Below are positions 48,368-58,700 of a stretch of 64,000 bases of DNA, piece after piece; within the stretch, counting starts at the first letter, position 1, and every line of letters begins with the position of its first letter. The position numbers were made by a program, and so were the translations under genes. A model generated the notes under the pieces. The model was not told where the DNA came from and did no database searches. It was given only the letters and a program-made list of their open reading frames with translations. This DNA comes from Roseisolibacter agri (GTDB lineage Bacteria > Gemmatimonadota > Gemmatimonadetes > Gemmatimonadales > Gemmatimonadaceae), in contig NZ_BRXS01000008.1 of the NCBI RefSeq assembly GCF_030159095.1, positions 1 to 64,000 of the forward strand. Direction: 5' to 3'.

Positions 48368-50851
48368 CTACAGGCGCCGGGCGCGCAGTCCGTTCGCGAC
48401 CACAACCAACGACCCGCCCATGTCAGCGGCGACGGCCATCCACAGCGTCGCCCAGCCGCCGACAGCGAGGACGAGGAACACCGCCTTGACCGCGAGCGAG
48501 AACGCGATGTTCTGCTTGACGATGCCCAGCGTCTTGCGCGACAGCCGCATCGCGAAGGGGAGCGTCTCCAGGTCGTCGGCCATGAGCGCGACGTCCGCGG
48601 TCTCGAGCGCGACGTCGGTGCCGGCCGCCCCCATCGCTACGCCGACGGAAGCCGCCGCGAGCGCGGGCGCGTCGTTCACGCCGTCGCCGACGAACACGAC
48701 TCGCTCGCCGCGTCCCTCCAGCTCACGGACGACGCGCACCTTGTCGTCGGGCAGCAGCTCGGCGTGGACCTCGTCGGCGCCGACCGCGGCGGCGACGGCG
48801 CGCGCGGTCCCGTGGCTGTCGCCGGTGAGCATGACGAGGCGTCGCACGCCCGCGGCGCGGAGTGCGTCGAGGGCCGTCCGCGCGTTCGGGCGCAGCCGGT
48901 CGGCCAGCCCGAGGACGCCCAGCACCTCGCCAGTCCTAAGGCCGGCTTCGTGACGCTCGACGGCGACCGCGACGGCCGTCTTCCCCTCAGCGGCCAGCCG
49001 CGCGAACGCCGCCCGCACCGGCGGCGTGAGGAGCCGCCGCTCCTCCAGCAGGCGCTCGTTGCCGAGGTAGACCACGGCGCTGCCCACATGGGCGCGGGCG
49101 CCCCGGCCGACGAGCGCCTCGAAATCGACCGACTCGGGTGCCGCAAGTCCGCGCGCGGCGCCCGCGTCCAGCACCGCGCGGGCGAGGGGGTGCTCCGAGT
49201 GCCGCTCCACGCCGAGGGCGAGCCGCAGGATCCCGTCGAACGCTTGAGCGCCGGGGGCGGCATCGCCGAACGGCACCACATCGGTCACCGCCGGGCGCCC
49301 CTCCGTGAGCGTGCCCGTCTTGTCGAGGCAGACCACCGTCGCGGTGCCGGCGGTCTCGAGGTGGGCGCCGCCCTTGATCAGCACCCCACCACGCGCGGCG
49401 CCGGCGAGGCCGCTCACGATGGTGACCGGCGTCGAGATCACGAGCGCGCACGGGCAGGCCACGACGAGCAACGCGAGCGCGCGGTAGACCCATGCGTCCG
49501 ACGTGCCCCACCCGAACGCGGGCGGGACGACGCCGACGAGGACGGCGACGAGCACCACGAGCGGCGTGTAGGCCCGCGCGAAGCGGTCCACGAACGTCTG
49601 GCTCGGCCCGCGCGACGCCTGCGCCTCCTCGACTGCGTGGATGATGCGCGCGAGTGTCGTGTCGCTCGCCGGCTTGGTCGAGCGCACCTCGAGCACGCCC
49701 TGGCCGTTGAGGCTCCCGGCGAAGACCTCCGCGCCCGGCGCCTTGTCGACGGGCATCGACTCGCCGGTGATCGGCGCCTGGTTCACGCTGGAGCGGCCAC
49801 CCGTCACCTCGCCGTCAACCGGGAGCTTCTCCCCCGGGCGGACCACCACGGTCTCGCCGGCCTGCACGTCGGTCGCCGGGACGCGGACTTCGGCGCCATC
49901 CCGGCGCACCGTGGCCTCCGCCGGCGAGTGGTCCATCAGCGCCTTGATGGCGTTGCGCGCCCGGTCCATCGAGTGGCTCTCGAGGAGTTCGGCCACGGCG
50001 AAGAGGAACAGCGTGGCCGCCGCCTCCTCCGGCTCCCCGATCAGCCACGCGCCGATGGCCGCGATGGACATGAGGACGTTCATGTCGAGCGCGCGGTGCA
50101 TCGCTGCGCGCACGCCGCGGGGCACCACGAACCAGCCGCCCGCGATGGTCGCGGCGCCGAGGAGCGCGAGCTCCACCCCCGCTGGCAGCCCGGCCAACGT
50201 GGCGGCCAGCCCTAGCGCGACGCCCCCCCCCGACGCCGCGGTCATGACCAGCCGCCCACGCCGGCGCCAGAACGAGGCGGGAGCCGCCTGCTCGCCCTCG
50301 GCGCGGGCGGTCATGCCGAGGTCCTGGATGGCGCGCTGCACCTCGGGGGCGGTGATCGTGCCCTCGACGATGAGCCGGTGGCGCATGACGTCGAACTCGA
50401 GCGTCGTGACCCCCGGCAGGTTGCCGAGCCTGTCCTCGAGCTGTCGGGCCTCCGCGGCGCAGCACAGCCCGTCGACCAGGAACGCGGCGCGGCGCGACAC
50501 GCGGTCGTTCGTGTCCTCGACCGTGTACCCCACGCGACGGATCGCCCTCGCGAGGTCCCCGCGCGCGAGCGTGCCCTCCGCGTAGCCGACGCGGACCTTC
50601 CCGCCGACCACGTCGACCCGGACGTCCTGCACCCCCTCCAGGCTCTTGAGCGCGCGCTCCACCGACGCGGCGCAGCTCGCGCAGTCCATGCCGCCGACGC
50701 GGAGCTCGCACGTGGTCGCGGCCATCGTGACTGAGCCGGCGCCGCTCGCGTCGGCCGTCGTCGTGTTCGCCGCGGCGGAGCGGCGGGTCAACGTCACAGG
50801 AACGGCATCTCCGCCCGCCCGTCTGCCGGTGGAGCGGTGCAGCTCATCCAT
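48368..50851 (-). CDS. cadA/zntA-like: P1B-2 Zn/Cd/Pb-exporting ATPase
   Basis: The product has 827 residues. The first HMA domain has GMDCASC at 54-60. The second HMA-like domain carries C130-C131 (DGLCCAAE). The core shows TGES at 362-365, CPC at 466-468 and DKTGTLT from D510, followed by EHPLARAV and GDGVNDAP. The late segments have KQNIAFSLAVKAVFL (Lys) and ADMGGSLVV (DxG), the P1B-2 signature for divalent zinc, cadmium or lead. It lies downstream of a CadC-like repressor on the same strand, the classic cadC-cadA arrangement, with a broken transporter gene between. The start could be the later ATG at about residue 43. Confidence 0.94.
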   Translation of the reverse strand: MDELHRSTGRRAGGDAVPVTLTRRSAAANTTTADASGAGSVTMAATTCELRVGGMDCASCAASVERALKSLEGVQDVRVDVVGGKVRVGYAEGTLARGDLARAIRRVGYTVEDTNDRVSRRAAFLVDGLCCAAEARQLEDRLGNLPGVTTLEFDVMRHRLIVEGTITAPEVQRAIQDLGMTARAEGEQAAPASFWRRRGRLVMTAASGGGVALGLAATLAGLPAGVELALLGAATIAGGWFVVPRGVRAAMHRALDMNVLMSIAAIGAWLIGEPEEAAATLFLFAVAELLESHSMDRARNAIKALMDHSPAEATVRRDGAEVRVPATDVQAGETVVVRPGEKLPVDGEVTGGRSSVNQAPITGESMPVDKAPGAEVFAGSLNGQGVLEVRSTKPASDTTLARIIHAVEEAQASRGPSQTFVDRFARAYTPLVVLVAVLVGVVPPAFGWGTSDAWVYRALALLVVACPCALVISTPVTIVSGLAGAARGGVLIKGGAHLETAGTATVVCLDKTGTLTEGRPAVTDVVPFGDAAPGAQAFDGILRLALGVERHSEHPLARAVLDAGAARGLAAPESVDFEALVGRGARAHVGSAVVYLGNERLLEERRLLTPPVRAAFARLAAEGKTAVAVAVERHEAGLRTGEVLGVLGLADRLRPNARTALDALRAAGVRRLVMLTGDSHGTARAVAAAVGADEVHAELLPDDKVRVVRELEGRGERVVFVGDGVNDAPALAAASVGVAMGAAGTDVALETADVALMADDLETLPFAMRLSRKTLGIVKQNIAFSLAVKAVFLVLAVGGWATLWMAVAADMGGSLVVVANGLRARRL

Positions 50852-51310
50852 GCTCGGTACCGGTGTTCATCCACCCCAGTCGCCGCGTCATCCGCCGCCC
50901 GCCTCCCGCAGGTCCGCGCGGGCGTCGCGGACGATGGACCAGGAGGACTGCCCGGAACAGCGCGGCGATGACGACCGCGACGACCAGGTCGGGCCACGGC
51001 GTCCCGGTCCACGCCACTAGGCCGGCCGCGACGACCACCGCGGCTGCCCGAGCGCGTCGTTCCGCGAGAAGTGCCGGCCGGCAGGGCGCGCCTCGACCCG
51101 CTCGAGCGGCGTAAGCCCGTAGCCGATGGCCGCGACGGCCTGCTCGACCGCCGGGAGGGGCCCGGCGTCGTTCACGCGGGCCGTCATGACCTGCGTAGCG
51201 ACCGAGACCTTCACGGCGTCCGCCACCGCCTCCTCGCCGGCCACCGCGCGCGCCGCCTGCTCGATCTCGGCCGCGTGTGCGCGCAGTCCACGCCGGTCAC
51301 GCGCTAGCGC
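50844..51310 (-). pseudogene. HMA-CDF cation efflux transporter remnant
   Basis: Reading the minus strand, one frame gives RVTGVDCAH. After a shift another gives AAEIEQAARAVAGEEAVADA and MTARVNDAGPLPAVEQAVAA, together an HMA domain. It then reads HFSRNDALG and, after another shift, VVVAAGLVAWTGTPWPDLVV followed by AVVIAALF. The last two phrases match the second-half membrane region of cation diffusion facilitators. Most of the transporter between the HMA and this segment is missing. It lies between cadC and the ATPase and overlaps the ATPase start by 8 bp, so the original operon probably had three genes. Confidence 0.7.
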
Positions 51311-51364
51311 ACGGCCGGCCCGGCGGTCGCGCCCTGCGGCCCGCCCGCCCGCCCGGTCGCGTAC

Positions 51365-51424
51365 GCGTGCGCCGTCGCGTGCGCCGTCGCGTGCGCCGTC
51401 GCGTGCGCCGTCGCGTGCGCCGTC
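51365..51424. repeat. 12-bp tandem repeat, five copies
   Basis: GCGTGCGCCGTC is repeated five times perfectly between the cadC stop and the transporter remnant, so expansion here may have helped disrupt the operon. Confidence 0.92.
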
Positions 51425-51432
51425 GCGTGCGA

Positions 51433-51966
51433 TCACGCGGTCCGCGCCGCGGTCGACGTGGAGGCGTCGGCCGGACCCGGGATTCCGAAGAGGTCCGCCA
51501 CGAGCTGCCGCGTCGCCGCGTCGGCGAGCCGGTAGTACGCGTTCTTTCGCGCCTTCCGGAACGTTACGAGGCCGCTCAGTCGGAGCCCTCGAAGGGCGTG
51601 CGAGACCGCACTCTCGGTGACCGTCGGCGCGCCGCCGGCGCCCACGATGAGCGTCAGGTCGCACACGCAGAGCTCCTCCGCGCGCGCGAGCGCCGCGAGG
51701 AGCCGGAGCCGGGTCGGATCCCCCAGCAGCTTCAGCCGCTCCGCCGCGAGCGCGACGTCGGCCGCCGCCGGCATCTCGGCGCGTACCCGCGTGACGGTCG
51801 GCGCGTCGATGCAGCGAACCTCGCACACGTCCCCCGTGCCTGCGACCGTACCGCGGGCGGAGGTTCGGGCCGTGGGGGGCACGGTGGCGGGTGCAAGCGC
51901 CGCGGCGGGAGCGCGGGGACGGCGGGATTGCGGCATCGGGATCGGGCCGGTATGTTGCGTGCACAC
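51433..51966 (-). CDS. cadC-like: ArsR/SmtB-family repressor, CadC-like
   Basis: The product has up to 177 residues. The N-terminal CEVRCIDAPTVTR (C48, C52) and ELCVCD (C100, C102) match the four-Cys metal site of CadC, which senses Cd, Pb or Zn. The winged helix includes LKLLGDPTRLRLLAAL, then SAVSHALRGLRLSGLV and FRKARKNAYYRLAD. A short Gly/Ala insert sits before the recognition helix. Metal binding releases it from DNA. Its target is probably its own promoter and the ATPase gene; CCTGA-N8-TCAGG lies at its start. The first 45 residues are low-complexity, so an internal start is likely. Confidence 0.92.
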   Translation of the reverse strand: MCTQHTGPIPMPQSRRPRAPAAALAPATVPPTARTSARGTVAGTGDVCEVRCIDAPTVTRVRAEMPAAADVALAAERLKLLGDPTRLRLLAALARAEELCVCDLTLIVGAGGAPTVTESAVSHALRGLRLSGLVTFRKARKNAYYRLADAATRQLVADLFGIPGPADASTSTAARTA

Positions 51967-51982
51967 CTGATAGGTAGTTCAG
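51965..51982. promoter_or_regulatory. Possible CadC operator
   Basis: CCTGA and TCAGG form a 5-bp inverted repeat separated by eight bases at the edge of the cadC-like gene, in a short AT-richer segment. ArsR-type operators are imperfect palindromes here, but the arms are short. Confidence 0.4.
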
Positions 51983-52116
51983 GCATGGTAGCCGTCCGGC
52001 GCCGCGTCCGCAATGCAACTTTAGGGCGGCCGCCATCGTACGTGACCGCGGGGCGGCTCCCGATCTTCCCCCTCGCGCACCGCGTCTCACCCGCGTTCGG
52101 GCCACCTGGCGACTCG

Positions 52117-52584
52117 ATGCTCCGCACCCTGCACCGACCTGGCTCACCCTCCGCCCTGCGCCGCCTTCTGGCGTTCGTGCTGGGCGTGGTGCTGCTGGCC
52201 GGCTGCGTGGAGCCGCTGCTCGCGGACTCGTGCGACGGCGACGCGCCGCAGGCGGTAGCGGCCGCGGTCCTGCCGCACGTCGACAGCCCCCTGGTGCGCA
52301 CCGCCGTCGCCGGCCTGTCCGGCCCTGCCGTGGCAGCAGCGCCGAGAGGCAACGCCGGCATCGACGTGATCGCGGCGGATCTGCCGGGCGGCCGCTCGGG
52401 AGACGACCGCGCGCCGACGCACGTCGTGCACGTCTGCCACTGCACGCACGCGCATGCGGTGTCGCCCGCGACCGCTGAGGCGCCCCAGGTGCCCCGGGCC
52501 GACCACGGCCGTAGGCTCAGCGACGGCCCCTGGTCCTTGCTCGAGCGCGCCCTTCCGCCGCGCCTGCGGCCGCCCATCGCCTGA
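52117..52584 (+). CDS. Small secreted Cys/His protein at head of the czc operon
   Basis: The product has 155 residues. The leader LRRLLAFVLGVVLLAGCVEP contains a possible lipobox. After an Ala/Val-rich stretch comes HVVHVCHCTHAHAV, a dense His/Cys cluster likely to bind metal. It resembles in leader and position the protein at 34888. It is divergent from cadC and precedes the TolC-type gene on the same strand. The family is not recognised; a periplasmic metal carrier is plausible. Confidence 0.72.
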   Translation: MLRTLHRPGSPSALRRLLAFVLGVVLLAGCVEPLLADSCDGDAPQAVAAAVLPHVDSPLVRTAVAGLSGPAVAAAPRGNAGIDVIAADLPGGRSGDDRAPTHVVHVCHCTHAHAVSPATAEAPQVPRADHGRRLSDGPWSLLERALPPRLRPPIA

Positions 52585-52821
52585 GTCTCTCCCGCGGCGT
52601 GGACGCCGGGCGCCAAGTGCCCGCGCGTTCCTACCTCACGCCGCGTGTGCCGCTGCCTCGCTGAGGCCGGCCCCCTTCGACAACTCGCCGCTCGCGACGT
52701 CGAGCGCCGGCGTGCCTGACCAAGCAGGCGCCCGCGCTGGCGTCCGGCGCACGCCTGGCCGCGGGGCCCCTCGATGGGCCGGCGCGCCCGCGTGTCCCGG
52801 GTGGCGTGACACGGGAGAGAC

Positions 52822-54444
52822 GTGTTCGTGCACCTCCTTGCTAGGTCGGCGTACGCCCGGCCGGGCGCCGCCTGCGCGCCCCCCGCCGCCCGCGCGAACG
52901 ACCCGCGGCCCGACGTGCCCTCGCGACCCCTGGGGCCGCGCCTCAGGCCGCGGCTCCGGCGTGGCCGCCCCACCCCTGCGCTGCTGCTGTTGGCGGCGAC
53001 CACGCTCACCGCCGCGGTGGCCGTGACCGCCCCTCGGCGCGTCGTCGCCCAGGGCGGCAATCCGTCGAGCAGCGCGTCGGGCGGCGCGGCCGCTGACACC
53101 CTGACGCTCACGCTTGCCGAGGTGCGACGCCTCGTCGAGCGGCAGAACCCGACCTTCCTCGCGGCCCGGCAGGACGTCCCCGTCGCGCGCGGGGCCCTGC
53201 GCCAGGCCGGCGTGCTGCGGTTCAACCCGGACGCGGTCGTGCAGGCGCCCGGCGGCGGCAGCCCGACCCAAGCCACCGTCACGCAGGAGCTGGAGTTCGC
53301 CGGCCAGCGCGGACTCCGGCTCGGCGCGGCGCGCACCGGGGTTGAGCGCGCCGTGGCCGGCGTCCGGGACGCCGGCCGCCGCACCCTCGCCGACGCCAGC
53401 GTCGCCTTCTACCGCGCCCTGGCCGCCAGCCGCCGGCTGGCGGTCGCCACCGAGGTGATGACGCTGAACGAGCGCCTCCTCAGCGCCGTGCGCATCCAGC
53501 GGCGCGAGGGCGAGATCAGCACGCTCGAGGCGAACCTCGGCGAGATCGAACTGGGTCGAGCCCGCGGCCGCGTGCTCGCGGAGCGTCGGGCCGCCACCAG
53601 TGCCGCGCTGGAGCTCTCGCGGCTGGCCGGCCTCGACCCCGGTCGGCCCGTGCGCCTCCTCGACGATGCGCCCGAAGCGCTGACGTCGGTGGCCGCCCCG
53701 GCGGTCGTCCGTGCCGCTGGCGCCCCCTCCGGCGCCCCCTCCGGCGCCCCCTCCGGCGCCCCCTCCGGCGCCCCCTCGCCGCCCGCCTTGGCCTCGCCGG
53801 GCGTCGCACATCCCGATCCGGACCGCTTGAACCCGGATTCGCTGATCGCCATCGCACTGGCGCGCCGTCCCGACCTCGCGGCCGCACAGGCGGCGACGCG
53901 TGAGTCGGAGACGCTGACGTCGCTGGCGCGACGGGAGGCGCTGCCGAACCTGCGATTCGGGGCGTACGTCGAGCGCGACCGCACGAGCCCCGGCACGCGC
54001 ACGCGTGTCGGGCCTGCCCTCGGCATCACGCTGCCCCTCTTCAACCGCAACCAGGGGGTTGTGGCGCAACGCGAGGCCGAAGCGGTCCGCGCCCGGCTCG
54101 AGCGGAGCGCGGCCGAGCTGCAGGTGCGCACCGACGTCACCGACGCCGTGCGCGCCGTCGCCACCGCCACGGAAGAGGCGCGGGTCTTCCGCACGGCCGT
54201 GCTCGAGCCGGCGCGCCAGAACAGCGCGCTCCTCGAATCGGCGTACCGTGCGGGCAAGCTCGACCTGCCCACGCTCCTGCTGCTCCGGAACCAGCTCCTC
54301 GACGCCGAAATCGGCTACTGGAACGCGTGGCTCGCCGAGCATGAGGCGCTCACGCGCCTCGAGTCGGCGACTGGCGCGCTGGCCCTCACGCTCCCCACCG
54401 ACAGTTCGCCAGCCCCGGCCCGCGCGCCGGGTGGAGACCGATAG
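52822..54444 (+). CDS. czcC-like: TolC/CzcC-type outer-membrane efflux channel
   Basis: The 540-residue product from GTG, with GGGAGAGA upstream, has a long basic N-terminus before a hydrophobic leader (ALLLLAATTLTAAVAV). Efflux domains start at TLAEVRRLVERQNPTFLAAR and DSLIAIALARRPDLAAAQAA, and GITLPLFNRNQGVVAQREAE is a typical TolC/CzcC phrase. A linker of five GAPS units (12-bp repeat, 53719-53778) separates the halves. It would pair with the CzcB and CzcA proteins that follow within a few base pairs. Confidence 0.93.
   Translation: MFVHLLARSAYARPGAACAPPAARANDPRPDVPSRPLGPRLRPRLRRGRPTPALLLLAATTLTAAVAVTAPRRVVAQGGNPSSSASGGAAADTLTLTLAEVRRLVERQNPTFLAARQDVPVARGALRQAGVLRFNPDAVVQAPGGGSPTQATVTQELEFAGQRGLRLGAARTGVERAVAGVRDAGRRTLADASVAFYRALAASRRLAVATEVMTLNERLLSAVRIQRREGEISTLEANLGEIELGRARGRVLAERRAATSAALELSRLAGLDPGRPVRLLDDAPEALTSVAAPAVVRAAGAPSGAPSGAPSGAPSGAPSPPALASPGVAHPDPDRLNPDSLIAIALARRPDLAAAQAATRESETLTSLARREALPNLRFGAYVERDRTSPGTRTRVGPALGITLPLFNRNQGVVAQREAEAVRARLERSAAELQVRTDVTDAVRAVATATEEARVFRTAVLEPARQNSALLESAYRAGKLDLPTLLLLRNQLLDAEIGYWNAWLAEHEALTRLESATGALALTLPTDSSPAPARAPGGDR
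53719..53778 (+). repeat. 12-bp repeat in the czcC-like gene (GAPS x5)
   Basis: GGCGCCCCCTCC occurs four times perfectly and a fifth time with one change, encoding Gly-Ala-Pro-Ser. Confidence 0.92.
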
Positions 54445-54448
54445 CCCT

Positions 54449-55735
54449 ATGATGATCCCACAGATGCCCGTGGTGCGACACCCGCGGGGGCCGCGGCGCC
54501 GCACCGCGCGCGTTGGCGCGCTGGCGCTGGCCACTGCCGCCGCCACTGCTGGCCTGATGGCGTGTGGCGGTGGCGACGCCGGCGCAGACGTGAAGGATAC
54601 AGCCGCGAGTACGGCCGACGCCGGCACGGCACGCGCCGCCGGCACGCCGCCGGCCGCCGCGGCGAGCGGTGGCGCCACGTCCCATGCGAACGAGGCGCCG
54701 GAGACGGTCACTTTGGACACGGCAGCGGCACAGAGCGCCGGGATCCGGGTGGAACCCGTGACGACCGTCGCGTCCAGCGGCCTGTCGGTCACCGGGACGA
54801 TCACGTACGACGCGAACCGCGTGAGCCACGTCGGCGCGCGCACGCCCGGCCGCATCGTCACGCTGAGCGCCGACATCGGACAGCGCGTCCGCGCCGGGCA
54901 GACGCTCGCCCTGCTGGAGAGTCCGGAGGTCGGCCAGCTGCGCGCCGACGCGGGCGAGGCGGACGTGCTCGAGCGCATCGCGCGCGAGAACTACGCGCGC
55001 GAGCGGCGGCTCGAGGAGCAGGGGATCTCCAGCCGCAAGGAGCTGCTCGCGGCCGAGGCGGAACTCCGCCGCGCGGAGGCGGCGCGGCAGAGCGCGCGCG
55101 AGCGGCTCCGGGTGCTGGGCGCGAGCGGCGGGCGCGGCAGCCAGTTCGCGGCGACCGCCCCGTTTGCCGGTGTCGTCGTCGCACGTGCGGCCAACCGGGG
55201 CGAGATGGCGACTCCCGAGGACCAGCTCTTCACCGTCGCCGACCTGTCGCACGTGTGGATCGAACTCGACGTGTTCGAGCGCGACCTGCCCCGGGTGCGC
55301 ACGGGTCAGCCCGTGACGGTCAACGCGGCGGCCTTCCCGGGCCGCACGTTCCCGGGGCGCATCGTCTACCTGGGTGCCGTCGTCGACACCGCGCGCCGCA
55401 CCGTGCGGGCGCGCGTCGAGATCCCGAACGCCGACGGCGCACTCCGCCCGGGCATGTTCGCGACGGCCCGCGTTCAGACCGGAGGGGGCGGGCCCCCGCT
55501 CCTCGTGGTCCCCCAGGAGGCGGTGCAGGAGGTGGAGGGCCGCCGGGCCGTCTTCGTCCCCGGCGACCGCCCCGGCCAGTTCCGCGTGGTGCCGGTGGAC
55601 GTCGGCGAGACGCTCGATGGCGGCCGCGTCGTGATCCGCACCGGCCTGACCCCGGCGAGCCGGGTCGTGACCGCGGGTGCCTTCCTGCTGCGCTCCGAGC
55701 TCGCCAAGCGCGAGATCGGCGAAGCCGGGCACTGA
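54449..55735 (+). CDS. czcB: CzcB-type RND periplasmic adaptor lipoprotein
   Basis: The product has 428 residues. The leader ends AGLMACGGG, a lipobox. An Ala/Thr linker is followed by lipoyl/hairpin parts (GARTPGRIVTLSADIGQRVR, helical hairpin EVGQLRADAGEADVLERIAR) and beta domains (PFAGVVVARAANRGEMATPE, RVVPVDVGETLDGG). It lacks the Met clusters of the CusB protein, in keeping with a divalent-metal (Co/Zn/Cd) pump. It begins 4 bp after the channel stop and ends 11 bp before the pump gene. Confidence 0.94.
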   Translation: MMIPQMPVVRHPRGPRRRTARVGALALATAAATAGLMACGGGDAGADVKDTAASTADAGTARAAGTPPAAAASGGATSHANEAPETVTLDTAAAQSAGIRVEPVTTVASSGLSVTGTITYDANRVSHVGARTPGRIVTLSADIGQRVRAGQTLALLESPEVGQLRADAGEADVLERIARENYARERRLEEQGISSRKELLAAEAELRRAEAARQSARERLRVLGASGGRGSQFAATAPFAGVVVARAANRGEMATPEDQLFTVADLSHVWIELDVFERDLPRVRTGQPVTVNAAAFPGRTFPGRIVYLGAVVDTARRTVRARVEIPNADGALRPGMFATARVQTGGGGPPLLVVPQEAVQEVEGRRAVFVPGDRPGQFRVVPVDVGETLDGGRVVIRTGLTPASRVVTAGAFLLRSELAKREIGEAGH

Positions 55736-55746
55736 GGAGGCGACCG

Positions 55747-58700
55747 ATGCGACGTCTCATCAGCTTCGTCCTGCAGCAGCGCCTGCTCGTGCTCGCGCTC
55801 ACGATGCTTCTCGTGGGGGTCGGCGTCTGGTCCGCGATGCGGCTCCCCATCGACGCGGTGCCGGACGTGACCAACGTGCAGGTCCAGGTCAACACGAACG
55901 CGCCCGCGCTCTCCCCCGTCGAGGTGGAGCGGCAGATCACGCTCCCGGTGGAGCTCGCGATGTTCGGGCTCCCGCGGCTCGAAGAGATCCGCTCGATCTC
56001 CAAGTTCGGGCTCTCGCAGGTCACCGTGGTCTTCGAGGAGGGCACGGACATCTACTTCGCGCGCCAGCAGGTGCAGGAGCGCCTCCAGCAGGCCCGGGAG
56101 GAGATCCCTGAGGGCTTCGGCACCCCGGCGATGGGCCCGATCTCCTCGGGCCTCGGCGAGATCTTCCAGTACACGATCACGGGCCGGGACACGACGCGGG
56201 CGGCGGCGACCGAACTCCGCACCCTGCAGGACTGGGTCGTGGCGCCCCAACTACGCGGCGTCCCGGGCGTGGCAGAGGTGAACTCGTTCGGCGGCTTCGA
56301 GAAGCAGTACCAGGTGCTCGTGCGGCCGGACGCGCTCGTGCAATACGAGCTCACGCTCCAGCAGGTGCTCGACGCCGTCGCGGCGAACAACACGAACGCC
56401 GGCGGCGGCTACATCACGCGCGGCGCCGAGCAGCTCGTGGTCCGCGGCGTCGGGCAGGTGCAGGACCTCGACGCGATCCGCAACGTCGTCGTCACCAGCC
56501 GGGGCGGGGCTCCGGTGCGCGTCGGCGACATCGCCGACGTGGTGATCGGTGCGACCATCCGCCAGGGCGCGGTGACCAAGGACGGGCGAGGCGAGGCCGT
56601 CACCGGCATCGTGATGATGCGCATGGGGTCCAACTCGCGCACCGTGGTCAACGGCGTCAAGGAGCGCTTCGCCACCGTCGCGCGGAGCCTGCCGGCCGGC
56701 GTGCGCCTCACGCCTTTCTACGACCGGACGGAACTGGTCGACCGCACCATCAAGACGGTCGAGAAGAACCTCGTCGAGGGCGCGGTCCTCGTCGTGGTGG
56801 TGCTCTTCGTCCTCCTGGGCAACCTGCGCGCGGCGCTGATCGTCGCGCTGGCGATCCCGCTGTCCATGCTCTTCGCGGTCAGTGCGATGGTGAAGGCCGG
56901 CATCGCGGGTAGCCTCATGTCGCTCGGCGCCATCGACTTCGGGCTCGTCGTCGATGGCTCGGTCGTGATGGTCGAAAACTCCATGCGGCGGCTGGGCCAC
57001 CGGAAGGAAGGCGAGAGTTTCCTCCACACGGTGCTGGAGTCGTGCGCCGAAGTCGCGCGGCCCATCCTGTTCGGCGTCGGGATCATCATCGTCGTCTACC
57101 TCCCCATCCTCACGCTCGAGGGGGTGGAGGGCAAGATGTTCAAGCCCATGGCGCTGACGGTCGTGTTCGCACTCGTCGGGTCGCTGCTGCTGACGTTCCT
57201 CCTCACCCCGGTCCTGATCGCGCTGCTCCTGCGCGGGAAGATCGAGGAGAAGGACGTCTGGCTGATCCGGAAGGCGAAGCGCGTCTACGAGCCCGCGCTG
57301 GAATGGACCCTCGCCCACGGCCGGCGCGTGCTCGCCGTCTCCGGCGCGTTCGTGGTGCTCGCGCTGGCGGCCGTCCCCTTCCTCGGCACCGAGTTCATCC
57401 CGCGCCTGGATGAGGGGTCGTTCGCGATCCAGGTGCTCCGGCTACCGAGCGTGTCGCTGGAGGAGTCGGTCCGGCAGTCGTCGGTCATGGAGCGCCGACT
57501 GCGGCAGGCCTTCCCGAACGAGATCGCGGACATCGTCTCGAAGACGGGGCGCGCCGAGATCGCGACGGATCCCATGGGCGTCAACATCAGCGACGTCCTC
57601 GTGATGCTCACGCCGCACGACCAGTGGACGCGCGCGGCGGACAAGGCCGATCTCGAGCGCCAGATGGGCGAGGTGCTCGGGAAGATCCCGGGGCTCGTGT
57701 TCAGCTTCAGCCAGCCCATCGAACTGCGCGTCAACGAGCTGATCGCCGGCGTCCGCAGTGACCTGGCGATCAAGATCTACGGCGACGACCTGCAGGAGTT
57801 GACCCGCGTCGGCGACCAGGTGGTCGGTGCGGTCTCGCGCCTGCCGGGGGCGACCGGCTTCAAGGCGCAGCAGCTCGAGGGGTTGCCGCAGCTGCAGGTC
57901 ACGGTGCTCCCCGACCAGCTCGCGCGGTACGGGATCAACGCCGCCGACGTCATGCGCGTCGTGGAGGCGGTGGGCGGCGCCGAAGCGACCACGGTGCTGG
58001 AGGGCCAGCGGCGCTTCGCGCTGACGGTGCGTTTCCCGGAGAGCGCGCGGCAGAACCGCGAGACGATTGTCGGGCTGCTCGTCAACGCGCCCGGGGGCCA
58101 GCGGGTCCCGCTCGGCCAGCTCGCGCGCGTCGAGGAGGTGCAGGGGCCTGCGGAGATCAGCCACGAGAACGGGTCACGGCTCCTCATCGTCGAGGGCAAC
58201 GTCCGCGGTCGGGACATCGGCAGCTTCGTGGCGGACGTGCGCGCACTCTTCGACGACGGCACGGTCAAGCTGCCGCCGGGCTACCGCCCGGAGTTCGGCG
58301 GGCAGTTCGAGAACCTCGAGCGCGCGTCGCGGCGGCTCTTCCTGGTCGTGCCGCTCTCGCTGCTCCTGATCTTCCTGCTGCTCTTCACGACGTTCAACTC
58401 GGTGCGCCAGGCGGCGCTCGTCTTCACGGGCATCCCGCTCGCCACGGTCGGCGGCATCGCGGCGCTGCTGCTCCGCGGCATGCCGTTCAGCATCTCGGCC
58501 GGCGTGGGCTTCATCGCGCTCTTCGGGGTCGCGGTGCTGAACGGCGTCGTGATGGTGTCCTACATCAACGAGTTGCGGCAGCAGGGCCTACCCCTGGACC
58601 GCGCCGTCCGCGAGGGGGGGCTCACGCGACTGCGTCCCGTGCTGACGACCGCGTTGGTGGCCAGCCTCGGCTTCATTCCGATGGCGATCTCGACCGGCGC

